DNA of 64,000 bases from Maribacter dokdonensis DSW-8. GTDB lineage: Bacteria > Bacteroidota > Bacteroidia > Flavobacteriales > Flavobacteriaceae. Positions within the stretch are counted from its first letter, which is position 1; the number at the start of each line of letters is the position of its first letter. The stretch spans positions 1,550,001 to 1,614,000 of the forward strand of contig NZ_LDPE01000001.1 in assembly GCF_001447995.1 (NCBI RefSeq), in the 5' to 3' direction. The notes beneath the pieces were generated by a model, which did no database searches, had not been told where the DNA came from, and saw only the letters and a list, made by a program, of their open reading frames with translations. The translations under genes and the position numbers were made by a program. Below are positions 26,229-35,006 of the stretch, piece by piece.

Positions 26229-28562
26229 ATGAAGAATCTTTACACTATACTGATCTTGTTCATAGGCACATTGAGCACTTTTGCGCAGTCTGCAGGAGTC
26301 TCAGGGTCGGTAGTTGATCAAAATAATAAACCACTTTCAAATGTGAACATCACTATTTCACATACAAGCTTAGGTACTACCACAGATGCCAAAGGTAAAT
26401 TTGAGATAACCGATCTGGCACCTGGCGCATACACCTTAACATTCTCCATCATGGGGCATGATACCAAACAGGTACAAGTAAACGTAGTTGCCAATAAAAT
26501 AAAAGAAATACCGAATGTATCGTTACCGGAGAAAAGTGAACAATTAAATGAAGTGGTGGTAAAAGGCCATCATAACAAATACGCGGTAAAAACACCCTCT
26601 TCCTCCTTACGTCTAAAAACAGAAGTAGCTAAACTACCCCAAAACATTCAAATCATCAGTAGTGAACTATTGCAAGATCAGCAGGCTACGAGTATTATGG
26701 ATGGGGTGATCAGAAACGTATCTGGTGTAACCATGTTAGAGCACTGGGGCAATTTTGCCAGGGTGAATATGAGAGGATTTAGATTACCTGCATTTAGAAA
26801 CGGTTTCAACGTACAAGACTCCTGGGGTCCATTATCAGAGGATATGGCCTTTGTTGACCAGATAGAATTTGTAAAAGGTCCTGCAGGTTTTATGATGTCT
26901 GCCGGTGAACCTGGCGGATTTTATAATGTAGTAACCAAAAAACCTACGGAAAGAACTATTCGTCAAGTTTCATTGATGGCCGGTAGTTTTGACAATTACC
27001 GAGCTACTTTAGACCTTGGCGGCAAGGCAACAGAAAACGGAAAGTTATTGTACCGTTTTAATGCCATGTACCAAACAGCTGACAGCCATAGAGGCAATGA
27101 AGACGCTGAGCGTTATGGCTTTGCCCCTGCCCTAACCTACAAGCTTTCCCAAAAAACAGCTGTAACGGCAGAATTAAATGTACAACAGGCAGAAAGTTAT
27201 ATGGGTGCCGCTTATGTTTTTGCCCCTAATGATGATGGCTACGGTAGTTTAGATAGAGATTTTAAATTTACCGATACCAACTATCCAGCATCAGACATTC
27301 AAGAAGTAACATTCTTTGGAACCATAAAACACGACTTTAATAAAAATTGGAGCTGGGAAACAAAATTTGGTTCTTTACGCTATGATCAAGTAGGAAATTC
27401 TACTTGGGTCTGGTCTTTAGAGGAAAATGGAGATGCCGTAAGGTACATTAGCAATTGGGATGCCTTATCCGTTGGAAAATATTTTCAAAGTTATATTACC
27501 GGAGCATTCCATACAGGTGGTATAAATCACAATATACTGGGAGGATTTGACTATAGCCAAAAAGAATATTGGGCAGATTTTAATCAATTCGGCTTAACGG
27601 ATGTTGATCAACCCTTTAATATTTACAACCCTGTTTACGGAAATACCGAACTTCCTATTTTTGACAAATCTACCCCGGTACAATACAGAGACAATATTTA
27701 CAATTATGGGGGAATTAATCGCTCTGTATATCTGCAAGATGAAATAGGTTTCTTCAACAATAAAGCAAGATTAACCCTTGCCGGAAGATACACTCACCTG
27801 TTCACAAGAGGTAAAGATGAAACAGATTCTAAAATTACGCCGCGTATAGGTTTAAGTGTGGATATATTACCTACACTAAGCGCCTATGGTCTATATGACC
27901 GCTCTTTCATTGGTCAAAATGGCGTAAGCTTCACCGGGGAAGCATTTGATCCCGTTGATGCAAACGATATTGAAGGAGGTCTTAAAAAGAGTTTTTTCAA
28001 CGGAAGGTTAAGAACATCCTTGGGTGCTTACCAGATTACCAAAGAAAACGTATTGGTCACCGATCCAGAAAATCCAAATTTCTCTATACAGTTAGGTGAA
28101 ATACAATCTAAAGGTATTGAGTTTGACCTGCAGGGCGAAGTAACCCCTGAGTTGAATGTTATACTCAACTACGCTAATACCAACGTTGAAATTACAGAAG
28201 ATACCGACCCAGAAAATATCGGTCAACGTGTAGCCGGTCATGCAAAACACATTACCAACGGCTGGCTTAATTATAAATTCTCTGAAGAATCCAAACTTCA
28301 CGGTTTTGGTGGCTCATTGGGGTATCAATATCAAATAGACCGTTCTACCTGGTCTTGGGGAGCGGACAATGAATCTCAATTACCAGATTATTTTAGGTTA
28401 GACGGAGCCTTGTCATGGAGCAACGACAAACTTAGGGTACAGCTCAACGTGAACAACCTACTAGATGAATACCTCTATTCAGGATCTAATTACGCTGCTT
28501 ATTTATACTGGCAATCAGAACCCGGTATTAATGGTAGAGTTACCGTAACCTATAATTTTTAA
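26229..28562 (+). CDS. TonB-dependent siderophore receptor
   Basis: 777 aa outer-membrane receptor. Signal peptide to about residue 20 (STFAQ), then a carboxypeptidase-regulatory-like domain (about 23-105, GVSGSVVDQNNKPLSNVNI), plug domain (about 125-240, KLPQNIQIISSELLQDQQATSIMDGV), and a 22-stranded barrel ending GRVTVTYNF with terminal Phe. The plug motif NVSGV...NMRGF resembles ferrichrome/FhuA-type receptors. Imports ferric siderophore with TonB-ExbBD energy. No siderophore synthesis or inner-membrane permease genes are in the window, so it probably scavenges foreign siderophores. First gene of an operon of five. Confidence 0.93.
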   Translation: MKNLYTILILFIGTLSTFAQSAGVSGSVVDQNNKPLSNVNITISHTSLGTTTDAKGKFEITDLAPGAYTLTFSIMGHDTKQVQVNVVANKIKEIPNVSLPEKSEQLNEVVVKGHHNKYAVKTPSSSLRLKTEVAKLPQNIQIISSELLQDQQATSIMDGVIRNVSGVTMLEHWGNFARVNMRGFRLPAFRNGFNVQDSWGPLSEDMAFVDQIEFVKGPAGFMMSAGEPGGFYNVVTKKPTERTIRQVSLMAGSFDNYRATLDLGGKATENGKLLYRFNAMYQTADSHRGNEDAERYGFAPALTYKLSQKTAVTAELNVQQAESYMGAAYVFAPNDDGYGSLDRDFKFTDTNYPASDIQEVTFFGTIKHDFNKNWSWETKFGSLRYDQVGNSTWVWSLEENGDAVRYISNWDALSVGKYFQSYITGAFHTGGINHNILGGFDYSQKEYWADFNQFGLTDVDQPFNIYNPVYGNTELPIFDKSTPVQYRDNIYNYGGINRSVYLQDEIGFFNNKARLTLAGRYTHLFTRGKDETDSKITPRIGLSVDILPTLSAYGLYDRSFIGQNGVSFTGEAFDPVDANDIEGGLKKSFFNGRLRTSLGAYQITKENVLVTDPENPNFSIQLGEIQSKGIEFDLQGEVTPELNVILNYANTNVEITEDTDPENIGQRVAGHAKHITNGWLNYKFSEESKLHGFGGSLGYQYQIDRSTWSWGADNESQLPDYFRLDGALSWSNDKLRVQLNVNNLLDEYLYSGSNYAAYLYWQSEPGINGRVTVTYNF

Positions 28563-28606
28563 AGAACAGCATACAATTTTTTGTTGAGTTAGTTCAAATT
28601 GGTTAT

Positions 28607-28626
28607 CCCCTCGGTTTTACCGGGGG
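28607..28626 (+). other. Intercistronic hairpin after the receptor gene
   Basis: CCCTCGG (28608-28614), loop TTTTA, CCGGGGG (28620-28626): a 7-bp GC stem (one G-U in RNA) with no T run, between the receptor stop and the DUF4198 start. It may protect or process the mRNA and set unequal expression of the two parts of the operon. Confidence 0.5.
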
Positions 28627-28647
28627 TGTAGCCTTAAAAAAATAAAC

Positions 28648-29367
28648 ATGAAAAGAATATTTATTACACTTACTTTACTACTATTTTCCATATCGCCCAT
28701 GTTCGCCCATTATTTATGGCTTGAAACGGACCGTACCGGCAGTCTAAACAAAGAACAAGAGGTACGTGTATACTTTGGAGAATACACTTATGGGGTTATT
28801 GAAAAAGTAAAAGGTGAAAACTACCCATCCGTTTCAAAGTTTACGTTATGGCTTATACATCCTAACGGTAAAAAAACAGCATTGAAAATTTCTTCCAAGG
28901 AAGAATATTATGTAGCCCATTTTACCCCAAATACAAATGGCACATATACCGTTGCCCTAAACAATGATGATATAGAAGTGCTAGATTATACAGAATGGGA
29001 TTTCGGTATTTTTAAAACACACTATCAATCGACCGCAAAAGTTCAAGTGGGCAACCAAGCCACAGCTACTAAAACTTTAAACCAAGATGGTATCGTTGTC
29101 AAAGAACTACCCGGCACCGATAATCAAATTACACTACAAGTACTATTTAAAGGTAAACCCTTAGCTAAAAATGAATTTAAACTATATGTATCTGACCTAT
29201 GGAGCAAAACCATAGAAACAGATGAAAATGGAGAAGTAAGTTTCTCTTTGCCCTGGAACACCAAATATACTATGGAAACCACTTTTGAAGAACGTATTCC
29301 CGGCACATTCAATGGTCAGGAATATGAATTTATATGGCACTGTGCCACCTATTGTATTTCAAAATAA
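28648..29367 (+). CDS. DUF4198 family periplasmic protein
   Basis: 239 aa with signal peptide (MKRIFITLTLLLFSISPMFA) and mature start HYLWLETDRTG, the typical HxxWL beginning of DUF4198 proteins found beside metal-uptake systems. A second Ig-like domain starts near residue 150 (LQVLFKGKPLAKNEFKLYV ... TDENGEVSFSL), and the chain ends EYEFIWHCATYCISK with two Cys. Likely binds metal or chelate in the periplasm. Lies in the receptor operon 85 bp after the receptor gene and 9 bp before the next. Confidence 0.85.
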   Translation: MKRIFITLTLLLFSISPMFAHYLWLETDRTGSLNKEQEVRVYFGEYTYGVIEKVKGENYPSVSKFTLWLIHPNGKKTALKISSKEEYYVAHFTPNTNGTYTVALNNDDIEVLDYTEWDFGIFKTHYQSTAKVQVGNQATATKTLNQDGIVVKELPGTDNQITLQVLFKGKPLAKNEFKLYVSDLWSKTIETDENGEVSFSLPWNTKYTMETTFEERIPGTFNGQEYEFIWHCATYCISK

Positions 29368-29376
29368 CCTCTAGCA

Positions 29377-29709
29377 ATGATCACCGCAATTCTAATACTT
29401 TGTTTTACTGGTTTTTATTTGGGTTACGCCACAACAAAAAGACAAAAAGTGCCAGTACACTTACATATTGAAAACTGGTGTCAAAAGAAAAGTAAAGTAG
29501 CAAATTCTTTAGGTTATGTCTTGCTACTATTTGCCTGTTCCCTAACCATTTACCATTTTGGTTGGGGTTCAGGTATTTTTACTTTTTCGGTCATTTTAAT
29601 GACCATTGCAAGTCTTGTAATCTTGTTACAGCCCTTACACCTAATTACTTACAAAACCTTAATACCAACTGTTCTACTCATATTCTTGATCGAATTTTCA
29701 CTTCTCTGA
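29377..29709 (+). CDS. Small membrane protein (DUF3325-like)
   Basis: 110 aa, three to four membrane helices (residues about 1-18, 45-65, 68-85 and 90-109), with a short loop TTKRQKVPVHLH. By position between a siderophore receptor and a PepSY protein, and by length, it fits DUF3325, a family confined to siderophore loci. The function is unknown; it may support ferric-siderophore reduction or transport at the inner membrane. Stop and next ATG are adjacent (29709/29711). Confidence 0.7.
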   Translation: MITAILILCFTGFYLGYATTKRQKVPVHLHIENWCQKKSKVANSLGYVLLLFACSLTIYHFGWGSGIFTFSVILMTIASLVILLQPLHLITYKTLIPTVLLIFLIEFSLL

Positions 29710-29710
29710 T

Positions 29711-30010
29711 ATGCCCGCTAATTCAAAATATCTGAATCCGTCTTTCTGGCCACGTTTCTCAAAAATTACCGCAGCTCTTCTTGGCGGTTTTATAGTATCT
29801 GTACTTTTTCATTTGGCAGTTGCCAGTTGGTTTGATCATGTGACCGTAATCATAACCAGTACCTATAGCGCACTTATTCTGTGGGCAGTTTTAATGATTG
29901 TAGCGTTTTTAGCAAAAAACGGCTGGAAAATTTGGGGTATTTACCTGCTTACATCCATCATTTTGGCAATTATCATGTTTTACGGCAAAGCTTTAAATCC
30001 AATTCTATAA
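29711..30010 (+). CDS. Small membrane protein (DUF3649-like)
   Basis: 99 aa with three membrane helices (about 15-40, 48-68 and 75-95) and the segment AALLGGFIVSVLFHLAVASW, resembling DUF3649 proteins that sit with PepSY proteins in iron loci. Its TAA overlaps the ATG of the next gene by one base (TAATG at 30008-30012), so translation is coupled. Function unknown, presumably with the PepSY protein. Confidence 0.7.
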   Translation: MPANSKYLNPSFWPRFSKITAALLGGFIVSVLFHLAVASWFDHVTVIITSTYSALILWAVLMIVAFLAKNGWKIWGIYLLTSIILAIIMFYGKALNPIL

Positions 30011-31560
30011 TGAACAAAAGAACTTATAACATTCTATTTCATTTACACACTGTAAGTGGTATCGTGATCAGTGTAGCACTTTACGTTATTTTCTTCACAG
30101 GTTCATTTTCATTTTTTAGAGATGAGATTGCCAATTGGGAACGTGGGCATACCGTAGAAATTCCTGATGAAATACAGTTGAACTTTGATGAGACTTTTCA
30201 ACACATGTCAACCGAGAAAAACCTGTATGGAAGGGATATTGAATTAAGGCACTATTACAACGAACAGAATATTGGGGTGAATTTAGGCAGCTCCAAAGAT
30301 ACTTTGCTAACCAAAGAGGATGCCGCAGGCTCATTTTATTATTTGAATACCAAAGATGCATCTACTACAGACTATGTAAGCTCATATACATTGGGGGAGT
30401 TCTTGTATAGACTGCACTTTTTTGCACAACTGCCCCACCCTTTTGGGTATTATTTATCTGGTTTTGTAGCATTCTTTTTTCTGTTTGCGCTGTTAACCGG
30501 TATTATAGTACACTGGGATAAGATCATTTCCAATTTCTACGTATTTAGACCAATGACCAAACTAAAAACCGTGTGGACAGATGCCCATACAGCTTTGGGC
30601 GTAATAGGTTTTCCTTTTCAATTCGTTTATGCCGTAACCGGAACGTTCTTTATGTTAAAAGTACTATTGGTTGCGCCTACTGTATTGGCATTATATGATG
30701 GTGATGACAAAAAGCTATATGAAGACCTAGAATATGCTCATCCGGAATTTGAATTTCAGAATACTCCACTGACCCGTCCGGTTAGTATCAACAAATACGT
30801 AAACAAAGTCAAAGATCAATGGACCAATTTTAAAGTAAACGAAGTGCATATCTTCAACTACGGTGATACGGGCATGCACGTATCGGTAAGTGGCAACTTG
30901 GATTTTAAGGACAAAATAAACGGTTATGGTTACACTATTTTTAAAGTAGCCGATGATAGTGTTCATAGTGTAAAAGACCCCACTAAAAAAATACAGTACC
31001 TAGATGCCGTTAAGGGTATATTTTATAGGTTGCATTATGGGGATTATGGGGGATATGGCTTACGCATTATCTCTTTTATACTTGGTTTAATAGGATGTTT
31101 TGTAATACTTAGCGGTGTACTTATATGGTTAACCGCTAGAAACAAAAAGAACATACCCCTTAAAAAAAGAAAGTTTAACGAAACCGTAGTACGGTATTAT
31201 TTGGCGATTTGCCTAAGCCTATACCCAATAACGGCCTTATCATTTATTTTGGTACAGGTCATTAATCCTGCGGGCATGGGATTATTGTATCAATTTTATT
31301 TTATAGGATGGCTGCTAATTACCATTTTCTTTGTTTTTAAAAAAGACAATTATTTCACCAACAAAAACACCTTACTCTCGGGTAGTTTAATTGGACTGTC
31401 CATTCCTATTGTAAATGGTTTTTGCACTGGCAATTGGCTATGGGTGAGCTATACAAAAGGTTATGATCAAATTCTGTTTATCGATGTCTTTTGGATTGTA
31501 ATTAGCATTACAGGTTTACTTACTCTTAGTAAAATGAATGTAAAGCAAAAGAAATCTTGA
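30010..31560 (+). CDS. PepSY-associated TM protein, candidate ferric-siderophore reductase
   Basis: 516 aa from the ATG at 30010 (MNKRTYNILFHLHTVSG). Four PepSY_TM-type helices and His-rich motifs: FHLHTVSG, RLHFFAQLPHP, IVHWDK, DAHTALG and RLHYGDYGG, with two PepSY-like periplasmic sections between; three further helices follow. Relatives such as FoxB and FhuF-independent PepSY reductases release iron from siderophores at the inner membrane through haem-bound His. The clustered His residues fit haem ligation. Last gene of the operon. Specific substrate unknown. Confidence 0.85.
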   Translation: MNKRTYNILFHLHTVSGIVISVALYVIFFTGSFSFFRDEIANWERGHTVEIPDEIQLNFDETFQHMSTEKNLYGRDIELRHYYNEQNIGVNLGSSKDTLLTKEDAAGSFYYLNTKDASTTDYVSSYTLGEFLYRLHFFAQLPHPFGYYLSGFVAFFFLFALLTGIIVHWDKIISNFYVFRPMTKLKTVWTDAHTALGVIGFPFQFVYAVTGTFFMLKVLLVAPTVLALYDGDDKKLYEDLEYAHPEFEFQNTPLTRPVSINKYVNKVKDQWTNFKVNEVHIFNYGDTGMHVSVSGNLDFKDKINGYGYTIFKVADDSVHSVKDPTKKIQYLDAVKGIFYRLHYGDYGGYGLRIISFILGLIGCFVILSGVLIWLTARNKKNIPLKKRKFNETVVRYYLAICLSLYPITALSFILVQVINPAGMGLLYQFYFIGWLLITIFFVFKKDNYFTNKNTLLSGSLIGLSIPIVNGFCTGNWLWVSYTKGYDQILFIDVFWIVISITGLLTLSKMNVKQKKS

Positions 31561-31696
31561 ATGCATATTTAGCAAATATGTATTTCACTGCCGTCATTAC
31601 ACACAAATTCAGTTTACGCAAAAATCGCAATACATAGACAGAAACCTAAATTGATTTTTTCAATCTTAATTAGGAAAATATCAAAATTTTATTTTA

Positions 31697-31719
31697 ACTT
31701 TGAATTTCAAAGTACTTTA
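31697..31719 (+). promoter_or_regulatory. Operator-like palindrome, copy 1 (identical 23 bp to 32688-32710)
   Basis: ACTTTGAATTTCAAAGT (31697-31713) is a perfect dyad around a central T, followed by a third half-site ACTTTA. It starts 25 bp before the ATG at 31722 and includes the -7-like TAACTTTG (31696-31702 region), so a bound regulator would block the promoter. The same 23 bp stand before the Coq4-like gene. Confidence 0.75.
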
Positions 31720-31721
31720 AC

Positions 31722-32357
31722 ATGGAAACAAACAAGTATCTAAACGACATCACTGAAATTAAGAATATAATGAATCGTTCTTCTCGATTTATTTCATTGA
31801 GCGGACTCTCGGGTGTTCTAGCAGGTATCTACGCTTTAATAGGAGCTGTTTTCGCTTATATGAAATTGAAAGATTCTTCAGTTACCAATTACGAAAATTT
31901 TTCAGGTAGGACTTCATCTCTTTCAGGTTCAACTGTTATTAGTGATTTAACCTTAATAGCTATTGCGGTTCTCGTAGCCGCAGTTATAACAGGATTTATC
32001 ATGACTCTGAAGAAATCTAAAAAAAGTGGTGAGAAAATTTGGGACAGCACCAGTAAGCGACTAGTATTTAATTTTGCCATTCCGTTAGTAGTAGGTGGTC
32101 TTTTCTGCTTGGTACTTATGCAACAAGGTATGGCGGGCTTAGTAGCTCCTGCAACATTGATATTTTATGGGCTAGCCTGTGTCAATGCAAGTAAGTACAC
32201 TATGGGTGATGTTAGATATATGGGAATTGCTTTTATTATAATTGGCTTGATCAGTACACAGTTTATAGGTTATGGATTGTATTTTTGGGCTTTAGGATTT
32301 GGTGTTTGCCATATTCTCTACGGTTCTTTAATGTATTACAAGTACGATAGAAATTAA
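31722..32357 (+). CDS. Membrane protein of unknown function
   Basis: 211 aa. A short cytosolic N-terminus (METNKYLNDITEIKNIMNRSSRF) precedes five membrane helices at about residues 25-50, 80-100, 120-140, 145-165 and 170-200. No signature known to me. It is the first gene of a unit with the winged-helix regulator, 20 bp away, and carries the operator-like palindrome in its promoter. Genes of this type are often found with small helix-turn-helix regulators in Bacteroidota, hinting at a membrane stress or sensing function. Confidence 0.8.
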   Translation: METNKYLNDITEIKNIMNRSSRFISLSGLSGVLAGIYALIGAVFAYMKLKDSSVTNYENFSGRTSSLSGSTVISDLTLIAIAVLVAAVITGFIMTLKKSKKSGEKIWDSTSKRLVFNFAIPLVVGGLFCLVLMQQGMAGLVAPATLIFYGLACVNASKYTMGDVRYMGIAFIIIGLISTQFIGYGLYFWALGFGVCHILYGSLMYYKYDRN

Positions 32358-32377
32358 TATTATCCTTGCACAGCTAT

Positions 32378-32668
32378 ATGAGTTTAATAGATAACATAAA
32401 TAAAGCATTTGACCACCGAATACGTTTGGGCATCATGTCCATTTTAATGGTCAACGATTATGCCGACTTTAAAATGTTGAAAGAGCTATTAGGTGCAACC
32501 GACGGTAATTTAGCCAGCCATACAAAAGCACTTGAAAAAGAAGAATACATAAAGGTTGAAAAACAGTTTATAGGCAGAAAACCTAATACACGTTATTCAG
32601 CGACCAAATTAGGTAAAGCACAGTTTAAAAAACATATTAATGCTTTAGAAAAACTAATAGGTAAATAG
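32378..32668 (+). CDS. Small winged-helix transcriptional regulator
   Basis: 96 aa from the ATG at 32378; an upstream TTG start at 32366 is less likely. The fold is a bare winged helix-turn-helix of the MarR/ArsR-like type: AFDHRIRLGIMSILMVNDYADFKMLKELLGATDGNLASHTKALEKEEYI, then the wing VEKQFIGRKPNTRYSATKLG. No ligand domain. It lies between two copies of the 23-bp palindrome, one before its own operon and one just after it, before the Coq4-like gene. It is therefore the obvious candidate repressor for both. Confidence 0.88.
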   Translation: MSLIDNINKAFDHRIRLGIMSILMVNDYADFKMLKELLGATDGNLASHTKALEKEEYIKVEKQFIGRKPNTRYSATKLGKAQFKKHINALEKLIGK

Positions 32669-32687
32669 TATATTTTTTTATCATTTT

Positions 32688-32710
32688 ACTTTGAATTTCA
32701 AAGTACTTTA
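32688..32710 (+). promoter_or_regulatory. Operator-like palindrome, copy 2
   Basis: Exact 23-bp match to 31697-31719, directly after the regulator stop and 12 bp before the ATG at 32723. It makes the downstream genes (32723-35392) a second transcription unit probably controlled by the same regulator. Confidence 0.75.
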
Positions 32711-32722
32711 TAAATACAAAAT

Positions 32723-33175
32723 ATGAGAGCAGTCACTTTAGAAAAACTATATGATTGGAGCGTTAAGCCTTATCAATACTTCAAGAAAAATGAAGCCTGG
32801 CAATACAATGCTGAAGATTTACAAAATTACCCAATCAATTCTTTAGGCTATCACATGGGCAAATTTCTAACCACTCATAGTTTTCAGTTGCAAGAAAAAC
32901 TAGAGAGTCATGATGTTTTTCATGTGCTTACCAATACCGGTATTACTGTACCCGATGAAATAAGCATGCAATTCTATTTATTTGGAAATGGAAAAAGAAG
33001 CTTCTATTTGTTTACAGTAATCTGCATAGGTTCTATGCTGTATCCGGATTATTGGAGGTATTTCAAATCCAAATATACAAGCGGAAAATCTGCACTCCCC
33101 TTTCATCAATTAGATTTTCAAAAACTATTGCATCAACCCATAGAACGAATTAGATCTACATTTTTAATTCCTTAA
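32723..33175 (+). CDS. Coq4-like protein
   Basis: 150 aa with the zinc-binding motif of Coq4: HDVFHVLTNTGITVPDE, an exact HDxxHx11E. The preceding segment SLGYHMGKFL and following YLFGNGKRS also resemble Coq4. Coq4 acts in ubiquinone biosynthesis (C1 oxidative decarboxylation in eukaryotes), yet flavobacteria use menaquinone, so this member must have another substrate or role. No signal peptide; it may be membrane-associated as Coq4 is. First gene of the second regulated unit. Confidence 0.78.
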   Translation: MRAVTLEKLYDWSVKPYQYFKKNEAWQYNAEDLQNYPINSLGYHMGKFLTTHSFQLQEKLESHDVFHVLTNTGITVPDEISMQFYLFGNGKRSFYLFTVICIGSMLYPDYWRYFKSKYTSGKSALPFHQLDFQKLLHQPIERIRSTFLIP

Positions 33176-33179
33176 ACAT

Positions 33180-33290
33180 ATGAATATATACACAACTAAA
33201 ATCATCAAACTATACCCAAGGATAAAGCTAATTATAGGCTATTATCTCCTTTTAATCCTAGTAAAAATTAAATCATTATTAATCAATTAA
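33180..33290 (+). CDS. Possible small membrane peptide
   Basis: 36 codons from ATG 33180 to TAA 33290, starting four bases after the Coq4-like stop. A short basic N-terminus (KIIKLYPRIK) precedes a hydrophobic run LIIGYYLLLILV, a typical single-helix micropeptide layout. It fits exactly in the gap before 33301. The evidence is position and composition only. Confidence 0.45.
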   Translation: MNIYTTKIIKLYPRIKLIIGYYLLLILVKIKSLLIN

Positions 33291-33300
33291 ACTTCAAATT

Positions 33301-34701
33301 ATGAACGTTCACATAAAATCACTCTTGTCTGCATTAGCATTTAGTTTACTATTCTACAGTAAAAGCTTTGGACTAAATTTATTCTTAATATCCATTTTGG
33401 TAGTAACCCTTGTTTCTACTCTTAAGGCTACACGCTCTGTTTCTTGGGTATATGCCCTCACCTATATACTTACTTCTATTTTTGTATTCATCAACCCCAC
33501 CGGGTTTACCATATTTGTTCATTTCATGGCGTTAATGGTCTATGTGGGCAAATCTATTTCAAGCAACACATCGTTATACCTTACTTGGCTATTAGGTTTT
33601 ACAAATCTCTTTATTGCTACTATTGCCAATTTCATTCAAAAGCAAAATGCAGTTGAAGAGAACACTACAAAAAAAGAGACTTCACCTAAACTGTTAAACC
33701 GTTTAAAAGGCGGTTTCTTCGCAGGGGTTCTGCTCATCTTATTTGCTGCACTATACAAAAATGCAAACCCTGTTTTTGGAAACCTCGTAAATCAGATCAA
33801 TTTTAATTTTATAAGCATCCCATGGGTATTCTTCACATTTTTAGGCTATGTTATATTTCTAAATATTCTACGTCCGTTAGATGCAAAAGAACTCATTGCC
33901 ACCGATCTATCACAGAAAAACGAATTAACGAGTCCGACAGAAATAGAAATTATCGGGCAAAAAAAGCAGCTAGAAAGTGAACATACTTTAGGCTCAATTA
34001 TATTCATTGTCCTTAATTTTTTACTTGTATTCTTTTTAGTAACAGACGGAATCTATCTTTTTCAAAAAACAGATATTTCTAATGCTGAATACTCTGCATC
34101 TGTTCACCAAGGCGTATATGCCCTAATGTTTTCTATCGTCTTAGCGATTATATTAATTCTTTATTTCTTTAGAGGGAATCTTAATTTTTACAAGGAAAAT
34201 CAGCAACTAAAAACACTCACCTATGGATGGATTTCTTTAAACATTTTACTCATCATCTTTACATCATACAAGAACTTTACCTATGTTGAAGCCTTGGGTC
34301 TTACCTATAAGCGTATTGGGGTTTTCGTTTACCTTTTACTTACCCTTACCGGATTGATAACTGCTTATATTAAAGTAGCAGAGATAAAAAGTTTTATCTA
34401 TTTGGTGCGTACCAATATTGCAACCGTGTTTGCTTTTTTGATAATTAGTGCTGCCATCCCGTGGGATAGAACTATTACCCATTTCAATTTAAGCACACTT
34501 GAAAATCCTGATATTCATTACCTCATAGATTTGGGAGACACCAATAGCATTCAGTTATACAAATATGCTAAAGTGAAGAGCGTAGACTATGATATGAAAA
34601 TAAGTATTCAGGAAAAATACAAAGAATACATCACCCAACAATCAGAAAAAACATGGCAAGAATATACATTAGCGCAGCTTGTTCAAAATGACTCAAAATG
34701 A
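33301..34701 (+). CDS. Polytopic membrane protein (DUF4153/DUF4173-like)
   Basis: 466 aa with about eleven membrane helices. A charged loop KQNAVEENTTKKETSPK lies near residue 120 and a soluble tail of about 70 residues follows the last helix (STLENPDIHYLIDLGDTN ... QSEKTWQEYTLAQL). Layout and length fit the DUF4153/DUF4173 group of Bacteroidota inner-membrane proteins; function unknown. Ends in an ATGA overlap with the next gene. Confidence 0.75.
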   Translation: MNVHIKSLLSALAFSLLFYSKSFGLNLFLISILVVTLVSTLKATRSVSWVYALTYILTSIFVFINPTGFTIFVHFMALMVYVGKSISSNTSLYLTWLLGFTNLFIATIANFIQKQNAVEENTTKKETSPKLLNRLKGGFFAGVLLILFAALYKNANPVFGNLVNQINFNFISIPWVFFTFLGYVIFLNILRPLDAKELIATDLSQKNELTSPTEIEIIGQKKQLESEHTLGSIIFIVLNFLLVFFLVTDGIYLFQKTDISNAEYSASVHQGVYALMFSIVLAIILILYFFRGNLNFYKENQQLKTLTYGWISLNILLIIFTSYKNFTYVEALGLTYKRIGVFVYLLLTLTGLITAYIKVAEIKSFIYLVRTNIATVFAFLIISAAIPWDRTITHFNLSTLENPDIHYLIDLGDTNSIQLYKYAKVKSVDYDMKISIQEKYKEYITQQSEKTWQEYTLAQLVQNDSK

Positions 34702-34994
34702 TAGCCTTATTTAAACATAAATGGAATCGTAGAATTATGAGAGTAGTTTCATTTTATTTTCTACTCTCAACTTTACTGCTGTGTATTGCCTTAATACCAG
34801 AAAATGAATTCACTACCGTTATAGGTATTATTCTATATCTGAGTTATATCATGGTTACCTGCATAGCAATTATCATTCTACTTGTAAATCTATTAAGGTA
34901 TTCTAATGATATACAAGAACATTTTATGGCGTTCATCTTATTGATTATGAACTACCCAATAAGCATGCTATACCTATACTTCATAACCGCATAA
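34698..34994 (+). CDS. Small membrane protein
   Basis: 98 aa, three membrane helices (about 15-32, 38-60 and 72-95). Its ATG overlaps the TGA of the DUF4153/DUF4173-like gene (ATGA at 34698-34701), so it is translationally coupled to it. No family recognised; probably a partner of the larger membrane protein. Confidence 0.75.
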   Translation: MIALFKHKWNRRIMRVVSFYFLLSTLLLCIALIPENEFTTVIGIILYLSYIMVTCIAIIILLVNLLRYSNDIQEHFMAFILLIMNYPISMLYLYFITA

Positions 34995-35006
34995 TTATTA
35001 AAACAA

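Noticed and set aside
29881..30009. An upstream start for the PepSY gene
   Set aside because: It would overlap the DUF3649-like gene by 130 bp; the ATG at 30010 gives the conserved N-terminus and a TAATG coupling.
31563..31579. CATATTT/AAATATG inverted repeat after the PepSY gene as a terminator
   Set aside because: AT-only stem without a clean T tail; could arise by chance in such AT-rich DNA.
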